From: Dechloromonas sp. ZY10
GTDB lineage: Bacteria > Pseudomonadota > Gammaproteobacteria > Burkholderiales > Rhodocyclaceae
Length of the DNA stretch: 64,000 nt
Assembly: GCF_041378895.1 (NCBI RefSeq)
Contig: NZ_CP144212.1
Location: 2,527,501-2,591,500 of the forward strand
Reading direction: 5' to 3'
The notes beneath the pieces are model-generated. The model had not been told where the DNA came from. It saw only the letters and a program-made list of their open reading frames with translations, and searched no databases. Within the stretch, counting starts at the first letter, position 1, and every line of letters begins with the position of its first letter. The position numbers were made by a program, and so were the translations under genes. Below are positions 1 to 8,201 of this stretch, piece by piece.

Positions 1-82
1 TTTTGACAGCCCACGCTCACTCCCGCGCGCCAATCTTGCATGCCTCGTCAGGCAGCAAAAAAAACAGCGATCAATCAGAGGC

Positions 83-1417
83 TTAATCGCTCAACCCGTA
101 GTGCTTGATCAGGCGATAGATGTTGCGCTCGCTGATCTCCAGCGCCTGCGCCGCAGCAGCGCGATTCCCGCCGTGACGCAACAGGGCTGTGCGCAGGCAT
201 TCGCGCTCGACCTCGGCCAGTGTTGGCGACTGCGCAAAACTGAATACCACGGCATCGCTACTCCCGCCTTGCAAGGGGCCAAAATGCTCGGGCCGGATCT
301 TCTCGTCGCGGCCGGCGAGGATCGCCGCCCGTTCGATCAGGTTACGCAACTCCCGGACATTCCCCGGCCAGTCATAGGCCTGCAGCAGACGCAAAGCCTC
401 CGGGGTCAGCAGCAACTGCCGGCCACGGGCGAAGCGCTGGAGAAAATGCTGGGCCAACAGGGGAATATCCTCGCGCCGCTCGCGCAGGGGCGGCACCCGG
501 ATGACGAAGCTCGCCAGCCGGAAATAGAGATCGCTGCGAAACCCGCCATTACGGCTCAACTCGGCCAGATCGCGATTGGTGGCGACCACGAAACGGACAT
601 CAGCCTTGAGCGTCTTGGTTCCGCCGAGACGGCGGAAAGTCGAGGTTTCGAGGACGCGCAGCAGCTTGGCCTGGTTGGCCGCCGACATTTCGCCAATTTC
701 GTCGAGGAACAGGGTACTGCCGGCAGCCTCCTCGATCAGGCCTTTCTTTTGCCGCTCGGCGCCGGTGAAGGCTCCGCGCTCATGGCCAAACAATTCCGAC
801 TCGAACAAGGTTTCCTGCAGGGTGCCGCCATCCACCACCACCAGTTCGCCGGCGTGCCGGGCACTGGCCTGGTGAATCGCCTGCGCAACCATTTCCTTGC
901 CGCTGCCGGACTCGCCAAGGATCAGTACGGTTGCTTCGGTTGGGGCAACGGCATCGATCATCGCCTGCAGTTCGCGCATCGCAGGGGCCTCGCCAAGCAA
1001 CGGGCCCGGCCGCCGCGATGCCAGTTGCCGCCTGAACAAGGCATTGCTGCGCCGCAGTTCGGCATTGGCCAGTTCGCGGCGCAGGGTCAGTTCGAGTTCA
1101 TCCAGCCCGACCGGTTTGGTCAGATACTCGACCGCCCCCGCCTGGATCAGATCGACCGCATTGCGGATCGAACCGTAGCCGGTGAGGACCACGACCGGAA
1201 ACTGACCGGCCAGGGTCTCGACCAGTTGCGGGGTATCGGCATCGGGCAGGCGCAGGTCAAGAAAGATCAGATCCGGCTCGCTCTCGGCAAGAAAGGCCGT
1301 AGCCTCGGCCCAGTTCAGGGCTCCGTAGGCATCGAAGCCCATCTCGCCGATCTGGTCGACCAGCAGGCGGTTGAAAACGCGGTCATCGTCGACCACCAGA
1401 ATCTGTTTGCGCATCAT
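83..1417 (-). CDS. Sigma-54-dependent response regulator (NtrC family)
   Basis: A 444-residue cytoplasmic transcription activator. The N-terminal receiver domain (about residues 4-120) has the DDD acidic pocket and a likely phospho-acceptor Asp in FLDLRLPD near residue 54. The central AAA+ domain has Walker A GESGSGKE and the sigma-54 contact motif GAFTGA. The C-terminal Fis-type helix-turn-helix ends in SERNIYRLIKHYGLSD. I chose the ATG at 1417 because GAGGAA lies just upstream and the receiver domain starts there; a longer open frame to 1510 lies inside the kinase gene. The kinase stop codon is one base before this start, so the two are translated together as a two-component pair. Its target genes cannot be read from the sequence. 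Confidence 0.93.
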   Translation of the reverse strand: MMRKQILVVDDDRVFNRLLVDQIGEMGFDAYGALNWAEATAFLAESEPDLIFLDLRLPDADTPQLVETLAGQFPVVVLTGYGSIRNAVDLIQAGAVEYLTKPVGLDELELTLRRELANAELRRSNALFRRQLASRRPGPLLGEAPAMRELQAMIDAVAPTEATVLILGESGSGKEMVAQAIHQASARHAGELVVVDGGTLQETLFESELFGHERGAFTGAERQKKGLIEEAAGSTLFLDEIGEMSAANQAKLLRVLETSTFRRLGGTKTLKADVRFVVATNRDLAELSRNGGFRSDLYFRLASFVIRVPPLRERREDIPLLAQHFLQRFARGRQLLLTPEALRLLQAYDWPGNVRELRNLIERAAILAGRDEKIRPEHFGPLQGGSSDAVVFSFAQSPTLAEVERECLRTALLRHGGNRAAAAQALEISERNIYRLIKHYGLSD

Positions 1418-1418
1418 C

Positions 1419-3284
1419 CTATTCCTCGGCTCGCTGCAAATACACCTGGAACACGGTCCCTTCGCCAACCACGCTGGAGACATCGATCCGACCGCCGTAG
1501 CGCTCGACAATGCTTTTGCAGATGGTCAGCCCAAGCCCGGTGCCACCTTCGCCATCGGCCCGGCGGCTGTAAAAAGGGTCGAAAATCCGTGCCAGCACCT
1601 CGGCCGGGATGCCACAGCCACTATCGCGGACCTCGATCAGCGCCAGCTTGCCTACCGCAGCGGTCCGTACCTGCAAACATCCGCCCTCCGGCATGGCATG
1701 GTGGGCGTTCTGTACCAGATTGAGCACCAGCATGCGCAGATCGCTATCGTCGGCCAGCACCTCCAGCACCTCCCCGGCGAGTTCGAGTTGCTGCTCGATG
1801 CGATGGCTGCGGGCGTCGAACTCAAGCAGGGTGACGGTATCCGCAACCGCCGGATTGAGTGCAACCCGCTGCGCCTGCTGCTGCGGCAAGCGCGACAGCA
1901 GCAAGAGGCGCTGGGTGACGCCGGTACAGCGGTCAATTTCGGCACTCATCATTTCCAGATAGCCGCTCAAGCGCTGCGGCTCTGCCTGTCCCTGGCGCAG
2001 GGCACGCAACAGGCCATCGACCGCCAGGCGCATCGAGCCCAGGGGATTGTGGATTTCGTGGGCGATCCCGGCGGCAAGCAGCCCCAGCTCGGACAAGCGC
2101 TGCTCCTGGGAATGGCGGACGGCATGCGATAGATCGACAATCGACTCGACGATCAGCGCCCCGGCATCGTGTTCGAGCAGGCTGGCATGGACCTCAACCG
2201 GAACCTCGCGGCCATCGGCCGCTTTATGGCGGTGGCGACAAACCAGCGACTGCGCCGGCGAGCGCAGTTCGACCAGCGGGCAAACCAGCAGGGTCTGCGG
2301 ACAGGGAGCACTCCGTCCATGACTCAGACGATAGCAGGGCTGCCCCAGTGCTGCCGGAGCACTGATCCCGAGTTGTCGGGCAAAGGCCGCATTGACGGCA
2401 AGCACCTGATAGTCTGCCTGACGGATCACGCGCACGCCGTCGGGCAGGCCGTCGAGCAATTCCTGCAAATAGCGGCGCTGCTCTGCGGTCTGCTGCAACT
2501 GCCCGGCCAGACGGTCGGCCATGCGATTGAACGAGGCGGCCAGCCGGCCGGTTTCATCATCGCAACCGGCATCGGCGCGCTGGGCCAGATCGCCGCCGGC
2601 GAGCGCATCGGCAGTTGCCGCCAGAGCGGCCAGCGGGTCGATTACCCGGCGCCGCAACAACCACCACAGCAGCGCCAGGGTCAGGCCGAGGACCGCGATG
2701 CCAGCGCCGGCAAACAGCCCAGCACTGCGCAGCGAAGCCTCGCGGATGGCGCCGGCAGCCAGGTCGACGACCAGCACGCCATTGACCGGATGCGCCTGCA
2801 GATCGCCGTGGCACGCCACGCAGGCTGGCTGGTTGGGCACCGGGTTAAAGGAACGTAACAACTCCTCGCCATCACGTTGCAGAAACTCTGCCTGCATCCG
2901 CTCGGCAACCAGTCCGGCAGTCAATTCCGGCAACTGCCGCCCCAGATCATCGGGCCGCGAAGCAAAACGCACCTCGCCGGCCGGCGTCAGGATCATCACC
3001 CCGGCAATCCCAGGCTGGGCCCCGAGGTGATTGACAATATCGCGCAAGCCCTCAACGTCGCGTTTGAGCATTGCATTTTCGAGCGCCCCGCGCAGCAGAC
3101 GGCTGACCTGCTCGGCGGCCCGGGTCCGTTCCTCGATCAATTGCTGGCGATAGAGACCGAAAAAAAGCAGGCCAAACAACAGCGAAGCACCGCCCGCAAC
3201 CAGCAGGATCCGCCGCAGCATCGCAGCCACCAGCGTCCCTGCCGGCAGCCCGGCAACTGCCGCCGGTGGCTCAAGGAGCGGCAT
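1419..3284 (-). CDS. Membrane histidine kinase with extracytoplasmic CxxCH (haem) motif
   Basis: A 621-residue sensor kinase. Order: membrane segment about 23-45, extracytoplasmic domain about 46-187 with CVACH (C155, C158, H159), second membrane segment about 188-210, HAMP, PAS about 272-390, HisKA with phospho-acceptor H409 in AAGIAHEIHNPLGS, and a C-terminal HATPase with the DSGCGIP and GGTGLGL boxes. CxxCH in a periplasmic sensor is the signature for covalent haem c, so haem or redox sensing is the likely input; this is inference. The PAS also holds four cysteines (317, 328, 335, 349). Partner of the downstream sigma-54 regulator and 12 bases after the sulfurtransferase stop. A later ATG at 3221 is an alternative start. 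Confidence 0.92.
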   Translation of the reverse strand: MPLLEPPAAVAGLPAGTLVAAMLRRILLVAGGASLLFGLLFFGLYRQQLIEERTRAAEQVSRLLRGALENAMLKRDVEGLRDIVNHLGAQPGIAGVMILTPAGEVRFASRPDDLGRQLPELTAGLVAERMQAEFLQRDGEELLRSFNPVPNQPACVACHGDLQAHPVNGVLVVDLAAGAIREASLRSAGLFAGAGIAVLGLTLALLWWLLRRRVIDPLAALAATADALAGGDLAQRADAGCDDETGRLAASFNRMADRLAGQLQQTAEQRRYLQELLDGLPDGVRVIRQADYQVLAVNAAFARQLGISAPAALGQPCYRLSHGRSAPCPQTLLVCPLVELRSPAQSLVCRHRHKAADGREVPVEVHASLLEHDAGALIVESIVDLSHAVRHSQEQRLSELGLLAAGIAHEIHNPLGSMRLAVDGLLRALRQGQAEPQRLSGYLEMMSAEIDRCTGVTQRLLLLSRLPQQQAQRVALNPAVADTVTLLEFDARSHRIEQQLELAGEVLEVLADDSDLRMLVLNLVQNAHHAMPEGGCLQVRTAAVGKLALIEVRDSGCGIPAEVLARIFDPFYSRRADGEGGTGLGLTICKSIVERYGGRIDVSSVVGEGTVFQVYLQRAEE

Positions 3285-3296
3285 GCCGCCCCCGGT

Positions 3297-4178
3297 TCAA
3301 CGAGCCAGCGGCCGCGCCGGGTCTGCGCACCACTCGCTCCACGACCCCGGATAGAGCCGGGCACCGGGCAAGCCGGCAATTTCCATGGCCACCAGATTGA
3401 GGCAGGCGGACACGCCCGAGCCGCATTGGTGCACCACCTGCTCCGGTGCGGCACCGGCCAGCAGCGACAGCCATTCGGCACGCAGCACGGCCGCCGGCTT
3501 GAAGCGGCCATCGGGCAGCAAGTTATCCTTGAAGAAGCGATTGCGAGCCCCCGGGATATGCCCGCCGACCGGGTCGATGGTCTCGTTCTCACCGCGATAG
3601 CGATCAGGCGACCGGGCATCGACCAGACACATATTCACGGTCGACAGGTTTTTTTGCACAAAATCGGCGTCGACCGTCAATCCCGGCCTGGGTACGGCCA
3701 CCGTACTGGCCGGCTGCGGTGTCTTGGTCCCCGCAGCCGGAGCATCCGCAGCCCCCGCCGCTATCTGCCCTCCTGCCGCCAGCCAGGCCGCCCAGCCGCC
3801 GTCGAGCAAGGCCACTGCCTCGTGACCGAGCCAGCGCAACAGCCACCACAGGCGCCCGGCGATCATTCCCTGGGCATCGTCATAGACCACCACCTGCGTC
3901 GTTGGCGCCAGCCCCAGCCCGGCCATCCGGGCGGCAAAGACCGCCGGATCAGGCAACGGGTGGCGGCCATTGCCGCCGCTCACCATCCCCGACAGATCGC
4001 GGTCACAATGCAGGAAACGGGCGCCCGGCACATGCGCCGCAGCGTAGGCCCGCTCGCCGTACTCCGGGTCAGCCAGCTGGTGCCGCACATCGATCACCAG
4101 CCAGTCCGGTGCATCGAGATGCGCCGCCAGAGTGGCGGCGTCGACATGGGTAAGATAAGGCTTCACCCCGGGACTCAC
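3297..4178 (-). CDS. sseA: 3-mercaptopyruvate / thiosulfate sulfurtransferase (tandem rhodanese)
   Basis: A 293-residue two-domain rhodanese. The N-terminal domain (WLVIDVRHQLADPEYGE) is the inactive half; the C-terminal domain carries the active-site loop CGSGVSAC, which resembles the CG[SG]GV[ST]A loop of mercaptopyruvate sulfurtransferases more than the charged loop of thiosulfate rhodaneses. It moves sulfane sulfur from 3-mercaptopyruvate or thiosulfate to a thiol acceptor. The start is the GTG at 4178, which overlaps the stop of the STAS-like gene as GTGA; the open frame to 4283 would run through that gene. It lies in a four-gene minus-strand cluster with a haem-type two-component system, a linkage worth noting. 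Confidence 0.9.
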   Translation of the reverse strand: MSPGVKPYLTHVDAATLAAHLDAPDWLVIDVRHQLADPEYGERAYAAAHVPGARFLHCDRDLSGMVSGGNGRHPLPDPAVFAARMAGLGLAPTTQVVVYDDAQGMIAGRLWWLLRWLGHEAVALLDGGWAAWLAAGGQIAAGAADAPAAGTKTPQPASTVAVPRPGLTVDADFVQKNLSTVNMCLVDARSPDRYRGENETIDPVGGHIPGARNRFFKDNLLPDGRFKPAAVLRAEWLSLLAGAAPEQVVHQCGSGVSACLNLVAMEIAGLPGARLYPGSWSEWCADPARPLAR

Positions 4179-4528
4179 AGTGGCTCCATCTCCAGCCACA
4201 TCCTGGCCTCCTCGGCGACCGCAAAGACCTCGACATCGGCATTGACAAAGGTCTGCGACAACCAGGCGCTCCAGGTCACCCACTGGCTGTCGGTAACCAC
4301 TGCCACCCGCTTGAAGTCGTTGGCGTGCGCCCGCGAAAACTTGACCTCCTCCCAGGCCACATCCAGCGTCAGGCCGGCCATCTGGCTAAGATCGAAATAA
4401 AGGTCTACCGGCCCCTCGAATTTCACCTTGTAATTGACGACCTCCTCAAACTCCTTGTAATCGGCCAGAGTGAACTCGCCGAATACGGCGACGTTGACGA
4501 GATTTGGTTTGTGGTCGATGACGATCAT
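4175..4528 (-). CDS. STAS / SpoIIAA-like protein
   Basis: A 117-residue soluble protein beginning MIVIDHKPNLVNVAVFGEF. The alternating strand-helix pattern, with FGEFTLADYKEFEE at the front and VAVVTDSQWVTW in the middle, resembles the SpoIIAA-like/STAS fold (the DUF3478 group). Such proteins are small and often of unknown partner. The start at 4528 is supported by GGGAGCAG six bases upstream; the longer open frame to 4738 has no such site. First gene of the apparent operon with sseA and the two-component pair. No catalytic residue can be assigned. Confidence 0.75.
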   Translation of the reverse strand: MIVIDHKPNLVNVAVFGEFTLADYKEFEEVVNYKVKFEGPVDLYFDLSQMAGLTLDVAWEEVKFSRAHANDFKRVAVVTDSQWVTWSAWLSQTFVNADVEVFAVAEEARMWLEMEPL

Positions 4529-4762
4529 GATCTGCTCCCGAAAGTGGTTCACGGCCTGCCATCCTTGTCGTGGCGGGGCTTCAGGGACTATCTTAATCCC
4601 ATGCGAGCAAGCCCGCACGTCGACCGCCGGGCAACCCCCGGCGGAATTCCGCGCAAACCGGAGAAGCTGCGCCAAAAAAGCAGGCTTTTTACGGTCGACC
4701 GTGGCTCCCTCCGGATTTCTCCGGCATCGTCTGTCCACCCTGAATCAGCCCCTGTCCTCACC
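4529..4762. promoter_or_regulatory. Divergent intergenic region with a core palindrome
   Basis: This 234-base gap separates the minus-strand STAS-like gene from the plus-strand radical SAM gene, so it should hold two promoters. It contains one exact copy of the repeated palindrome ACGGTCGACCGT at 4691-4702, preceded by AGCAGGCTTTTT. Unlike the copies between convergent genes, this one has no matching GC arm on the right side, so it is not an obvious terminator here. Confidence 0.6.
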
Positions 4763-5737
4763 ATGACCACCACGCCCCCACCGACCGCACAGACCCGGGA
4801 AGAAATTCTCGCCTGCCTGCAAAATACCCCGCTGCGCATCGGCCAGATCGACGTCAACGGCAAATGCAATGCCAAGTGCTGGTATTGCCCGGTGAAGTAC
4901 GAAGGCAATCCGCAGGAGTTTGCGGTCCAGATGCCGCCGGAGATGCTCGACGAGATTCTCGGCAAGCTGCGGGCATCGCCCCTGATCACACCCGATTTCC
5001 GCTTCCTCTACACCTGTCATTACAACGAAGTGCTGCTCTACCGCCATTTTGCCGAACTGCCCGGACTCTTCCGCAAGCACGGTTTCGCCACCATGGTACT
5101 GTCGAATGGCACACCGCTGACTCCCGAAAAAATCGACATCATCATGGACAATCAGGACGTGATCTGGGGTCTGGCACTGAATATTCCGGCGCTCGAACAA
5201 AACGACTGGGCCCGCAAAACCGGCTTCCCTGCGAGCATGCACAACAAGCTGCTGCGCAATCTCGATTATCTGCACGAGCGGCGCAGCGCGACCATCCAGA
5301 TCAACTGCGCCACCAATACGGCCAGTGTGCTCGGCGAAGGCATGGGCAACACCAGCGAAGAAGCAGAGAATATCGCCGAAGCCTTCCGCCAGCGCTATCC
5401 GAAATTCAAAATATCGCTGCAAACCTGGCTCAGCGACCGGGCGGGAAAACTCAGCGAGCATGGAGCGATCTCGCTGCAACAAGCGGCCAGGCAACCGATC
5501 ATCGGCTGCTCGCACTCGGCCAACGAAGGCGGCCGGGTGTTCGGCTGGGCACACATCAACGCACGTGGCCAGATGTTTCTATGCTGCGACGATTACGAGA
5601 TGCGCTACCGCTTTGGCGACCTGACCCAACAGAGCTTCGCCGAAGCCTGGCTGTCGGCCGAGCATATCGATGCGATCGAAGCCTCGCGCAACGGCATTTG
5701 CCGCCACTGCCCCTTCCGCATCGAGCAGACAGCCTGA
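4763..5737 (+). CDS. Radical SAM/SPASM domain protein
   Basis: A 324-residue predicted iron-sulfur enzyme. CNAKCWYC (C35, C39, C42) is the CxxxCxxC ligand set for the SAM-cleaving 4Fe-4S cluster. The C-terminal third has further cysteines (C252, C274, C275, C313, C316) in the layout of a SPASM auxiliary-cluster domain. These enzymes make a 5'-deoxyadenosyl radical; many SPASM members modify peptides or act as maturases. No small precursor peptide gene is visible next to it, so the substrate is unknown. The start at 4763 was chosen because homologous content begins there; no strong ribosome site is visible. The longer frame from 4325 overlaps the opposite-strand STAS gene. Confidence 0.88.
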   Translation: MTTTPPPTAQTREEILACLQNTPLRIGQIDVNGKCNAKCWYCPVKYEGNPQEFAVQMPPEMLDEILGKLRASPLITPDFRFLYTCHYNEVLLYRHFAELPGLFRKHGFATMVLSNGTPLTPEKIDIIMDNQDVIWGLALNIPALEQNDWARKTGFPASMHNKLLRNLDYLHERRSATIQINCATNTASVLGEGMGNTSEEAENIAEAFRQRYPKFKISLQTWLSDRAGKLSEHGAISLQQAARQPIIGCSHSANEGGRVFGWAHINARGQMFLCCDDYEMRYRFGDLTQQSFAEAWLSAEHIDAIEASRNGICRHCPFRIEQTA

Positions 5738-5749
5738 AGCAGCGGCCGC

Positions 5750-6601
5750 TCAGTCCTGCTCGACCGGGCTGGCGCGCGAGAAATGCGTGGCGGCGATGCC
5801 GGAGAGGATGATCAGGCCGATCGCCGCCCAACCCGAGGCGTCCATCACCTCGCCCCAGAGCTGCATCCCGAAGAGGCTGGAAAAAATCACCGTACTGTAG
5901 GCCAGCGCCGCCGAAACCAGGGTTTTACCGCGCGAATAGGCGCGGGTCATCGCCAGTTGCGCAACGGTGGCAAAGCTGGCCACCCCGAGCAGCAGCAAGC
6001 CGCTCTCCAGATCCACCGGATGCAGTTCGGAAAACGCCAGCCAGACGGCAGCGCAGACGGTAGACACCAGCGAAAAATAAAATACCGTGCGGGTTTCCGA
6101 CTCGCCGCGCGCGCCCAGCTGGCGGACGCTGAAATAAGCCATCCCGGCCATGATCCCGGAACCCAGACCGATCAGACCGCCGACCAACTGCTCGGCGTGC
6201 AGGGTCGGTTTGAGCAACAGGCCAACCCCGAGCAGCCCGACCGCCAAGGCCCCGAGCATGCCGCCCCGGACGCGCAAACCGGCCAGCGCCAGATAGAGGG
6301 CGAGAAAGATCGCCGAGGTGTAGTTGAGCGTCACCGCCGTCGCCAGCGGCAACAGGGTAATCGCGTAGAAATAGGAAAACAGCGAAATGAAGCCGACCAC
6401 GCCGCGCGTGATCTGCCAGCGCAGGTGCGCGGTCGCCAGCGGCACGCCGCGCAGGCGAACCAGACCGAACATCAGAATCAGCGACAGGAAACTGCGCCAG
6501 AAAGTGATCTCGACCGCCGAATGGGTAGCCGATGCGAGCTTGACGCACACTCCCATGCAGGCGAAGAGCAAGCTGGCAACGATCATCCACAGGGATTGCA
6601 T
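5750..6601 (-). CDS. DMT-superfamily (EamA) membrane transporter
   Basis: A 283-residue hydrophobic protein with about ten membrane helices in two EamA repeats, starting MQSLWMIVASLLFACMGVCV. Conserved features include the early FWRSFLSL segment and the AxxLNYTSAIF-like helix. The family exports metabolites such as amino acids, nucleosides or drugs; substrate cannot be told from sequence. The start at 6601 fits the first membrane helix; an upstream ATG at 6652 would add a basic leader. It converges on the radical SAM gene with only 12 bases between stops. Confidence 0.88.
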   Translation of the reverse strand: MQSLWMIVASLLFACMGVCVKLASATHSAVEITFWRSFLSLILMFGLVRLRGVPLATAHLRWQITRGVVGFISLFSYFYAITLLPLATAVTLNYTSAIFLALYLALAGLRVRGGMLGALAVGLLGVGLLLKPTLHAEQLVGGLIGLGSGIMAGMAYFSVRQLGARGESETRTVFYFSLVSTVCAAVWLAFSELHPVDLESGLLLLGVASFATVAQLAMTRAYSRGKTLVSAALAYSTVIFSSLFGMQLWGEVMDASGWAAIGLIILSGIAATHFSRASPVEQD

Positions 6602-6648
6602 AGAAAGCCGGTTATCCGAAACGAGGCAGAGTCGCGCCGACGCGATCC

Positions 6649-6689
6649 GCAAAAAACAAAAGGGCGCCGGCTTTTTGCTGCCGACGCCC
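6649..6689 (-). terminator. Intrinsic terminator after the Rieske oxygenase gene
   Basis: A hairpin of GGGCGCCGGC (6662-6671) and GCCGACGCCC (6680-6689), ten pairs with one mismatch and an eight-base loop. Read on the minus strand it is followed by a run of T broken by one G (6649-6661), as expected for termination downstream of the Rieske gene. Confidence 0.7.
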
Positions 6690-6709
6690 GGTTGACCGTG
6701 GAAGACCGC

Positions 6710-7843
6710 TCAGCGGGCCTCAATCGAGGATTGCATGACCCGGCGATAGAACTCGTGGAAGTGCTGCATGCCGTCTTCCATCGGGCTCTGGTAGGGACCG
6801 ACCTCGTTGCGCCCCTGCGCGAGCAGCGCCTTGCGGCCGCGATCCATGCGTTCACCGATATCGTCGTCCTCGATCGCCGTCTCCATGTAGGCGGCGCGCT
6901 CGGCCTCGATGAACTCGCGTTCGAAATCGACGATTTCCTCGGGGTAGTAGAACTCGACCACGTTCATGGTCTTGTTCGGCCCCTGCGGGATCAGCGTAGA
7001 CACCACCAGGACGTGCGGATACCACTCGACCATGATATTCGGGTAGTAAGTCAGCCAGATCGCGCCTTGCGGCGGGGTCTCGCCCCGGTCACCGTAGTAC
7101 TCGCGCACCACTTTCTGCCACTTGTCGTAGACCGCCGAACCGGACTTCATCAACGAGGTAATGCCGACCTTCTGCACCGAATACCAGTCGCCAAATTGCC
7201 AGGTCAGATCGTCGCAGGTGACGAAGTTGCCGAGACCGGGGTGGTAGGGCACGACATGGTAGTCCTCCAGATAGACCTCGATGAAGGTCTTCCAGTTGTA
7301 GTTGCACTCGTGCATCTCGACGTGGTCGAGCTTGTAGCCGGTGAAATCGAGGTCACGCGCCACCTTCATCCCGGCCAGATCGGCATTGGCCGAACGCGGG
7401 CCCTTGAAGAGCAGGCCGTTCCAGTTTTCCAGCCGGGCCTTGTCGAGGTTGAGGCAAGGATTCTGCGGAAAGTGCGGCGCCCCGATCAGTTGCCCGCCCT
7501 GGTCGTAGGTCCAGCGGTGAATCGGGCAAACCACCGGCCCTTCGAGCGTGCCGCTGCCTTGCAGCATGATCGCCTGGCGATGGCGGCAGACGTTGGACAT
7601 CTGCCAGATCCCGGCGTTGGGGCCGATTTCGCCGCCATTGAGCAGCATCTGGCCGTGGTCCTTCCATTCCAGCGAACGATAGTTGCCGGGTTCCGGAACC
7701 ATCAGTTGGTGCCCGACATAGCCGGGACCGGCATCGAAGATGAGCTTTTTCTCCAGCTCATAGATTTTTTCGTCGAAGTACCAGTCCACCGGCAGTTGGG
7801 AAACTGCGGGGGCCAAACGGGACATCGTGGCGACATCGGACAT
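6710..7843 (-). CDS. Rieske 2Fe-2S aromatic-ring-hydroxylating-type oxygenase, alpha subunit
   Basis: A 377-residue oxygenase alpha subunit. The Rieske cluster ligands are CRH (C86, H88) and CPIH (C106, H109). The mononuclear iron site is the EDYHVVPYH segment with H196 and H201. The size and the absence of an adjacent beta subunit or reductase fit a stand-alone demethylase or hydroxylase type fed by a general reductase; homologues of this shape are common in betaproteobacteria beside housekeeping genes, and the substrate is not evident. GGAGG lies seven bases before the ATG. It is transcribed divergently from xseB. Confidence 0.88.
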   Translation of the reverse strand: MSDVATMSRLAPAVSQLPVDWYFDEKIYELEKKLIFDAGPGYVGHQLMVPEPGNYRSLEWKDHGQMLLNGGEIGPNAGIWQMSNVCRHRQAIMLQGSGTLEGPVVCPIHRWTYDQGGQLIGAPHFPQNPCLNLDKARLENWNGLLFKGPRSANADLAGMKVARDLDFTGYKLDHVEMHECNYNWKTFIEVYLEDYHVVPYHPGLGNFVTCDDLTWQFGDWYSVQKVGITSLMKSGSAVYDKWQKVVREYYGDRGETPPQGAIWLTYYPNIMVEWYPHVLVVSTLIPQGPNKTMNVVEFYYPEEIVDFEREFIEAERAAYMETAIEDDDIGERMDRGRKALLAQGRNEVGPYQSPMEDGMQHFHEFYRRVMQSSIEAR

Positions 7844-7961
7844 CTCAAGCCTCCGGCAGGATTGTGAAAATTAACGGAAAGGCGGGATTCTACCCGTCCC
7901 CGCATTTGACCAGAAGCCCTTTGTTGGAGTATTTTGATATGTTTTGTCATCCCCCGTTGAC

Positions 7962-8201
7962 ATGGATCAATCCCCAATTGGCGACCTGAAATTCGAGGCT
8001 GCGCTGGCCGAACTTGAAGGCATCGTGCGCAGCATGGAGAACGGCCAGCTTGAACTGGAGGCCGCAATTGCCGCCTACAGCCGCGGCATGGCGCTGATGC
8101 AGCACTGTGGCGCCCAGCTGGACGCCGCCGAGGATCAGATTCGCATCCTGGAAAATGGCCAGTTGCGCGCCGTTGACCGTAGCACGCTGGAGAATTCGTG
8201 A
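7962..8201 (+). CDS. xseB: Exodeoxyribonuclease VII small subunit
   Basis: A 79-residue protein with the conserved FEAALAELEGIVRSMENGQL core of the XseB family, two antiparallel helices that bind the large catalytic subunit XseA. The complex degrades single-stranded DNA in the cytoplasm. Length is typical. The start is taken as the ATG at 7962; a TTG at 7944 in frame, with GGAG further upstream, would add six residues. The stop overlaps the GTG start of ispA, so translation is coupled in the order xseB-ispA-dxs, a common arrangement in proteobacteria. Confidence 0.9.
   Translation: MDQSPIGDLKFEAALAELEGIVRSMENGQLELEAAIAAYSRGMALMQHCGAQLDAAEDQIRILENGQLRAVDRSTLENS

Noticed and set aside
35-68. 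Hairpin TGCC-TCG-TCAGGCA next to a run of A at the window start
   Set aside because: For the minus-strand regulator the T-run would come before the hairpin, not after it, so it is not a proper intrinsic terminator for that gene.
101-1723. A 540-codon plus-strand frame opposite the two-component genes
   Set aside because: Antisense to a response regulator and kinase with complete motifs; rich in Gln, Arg and Gly with no domain.
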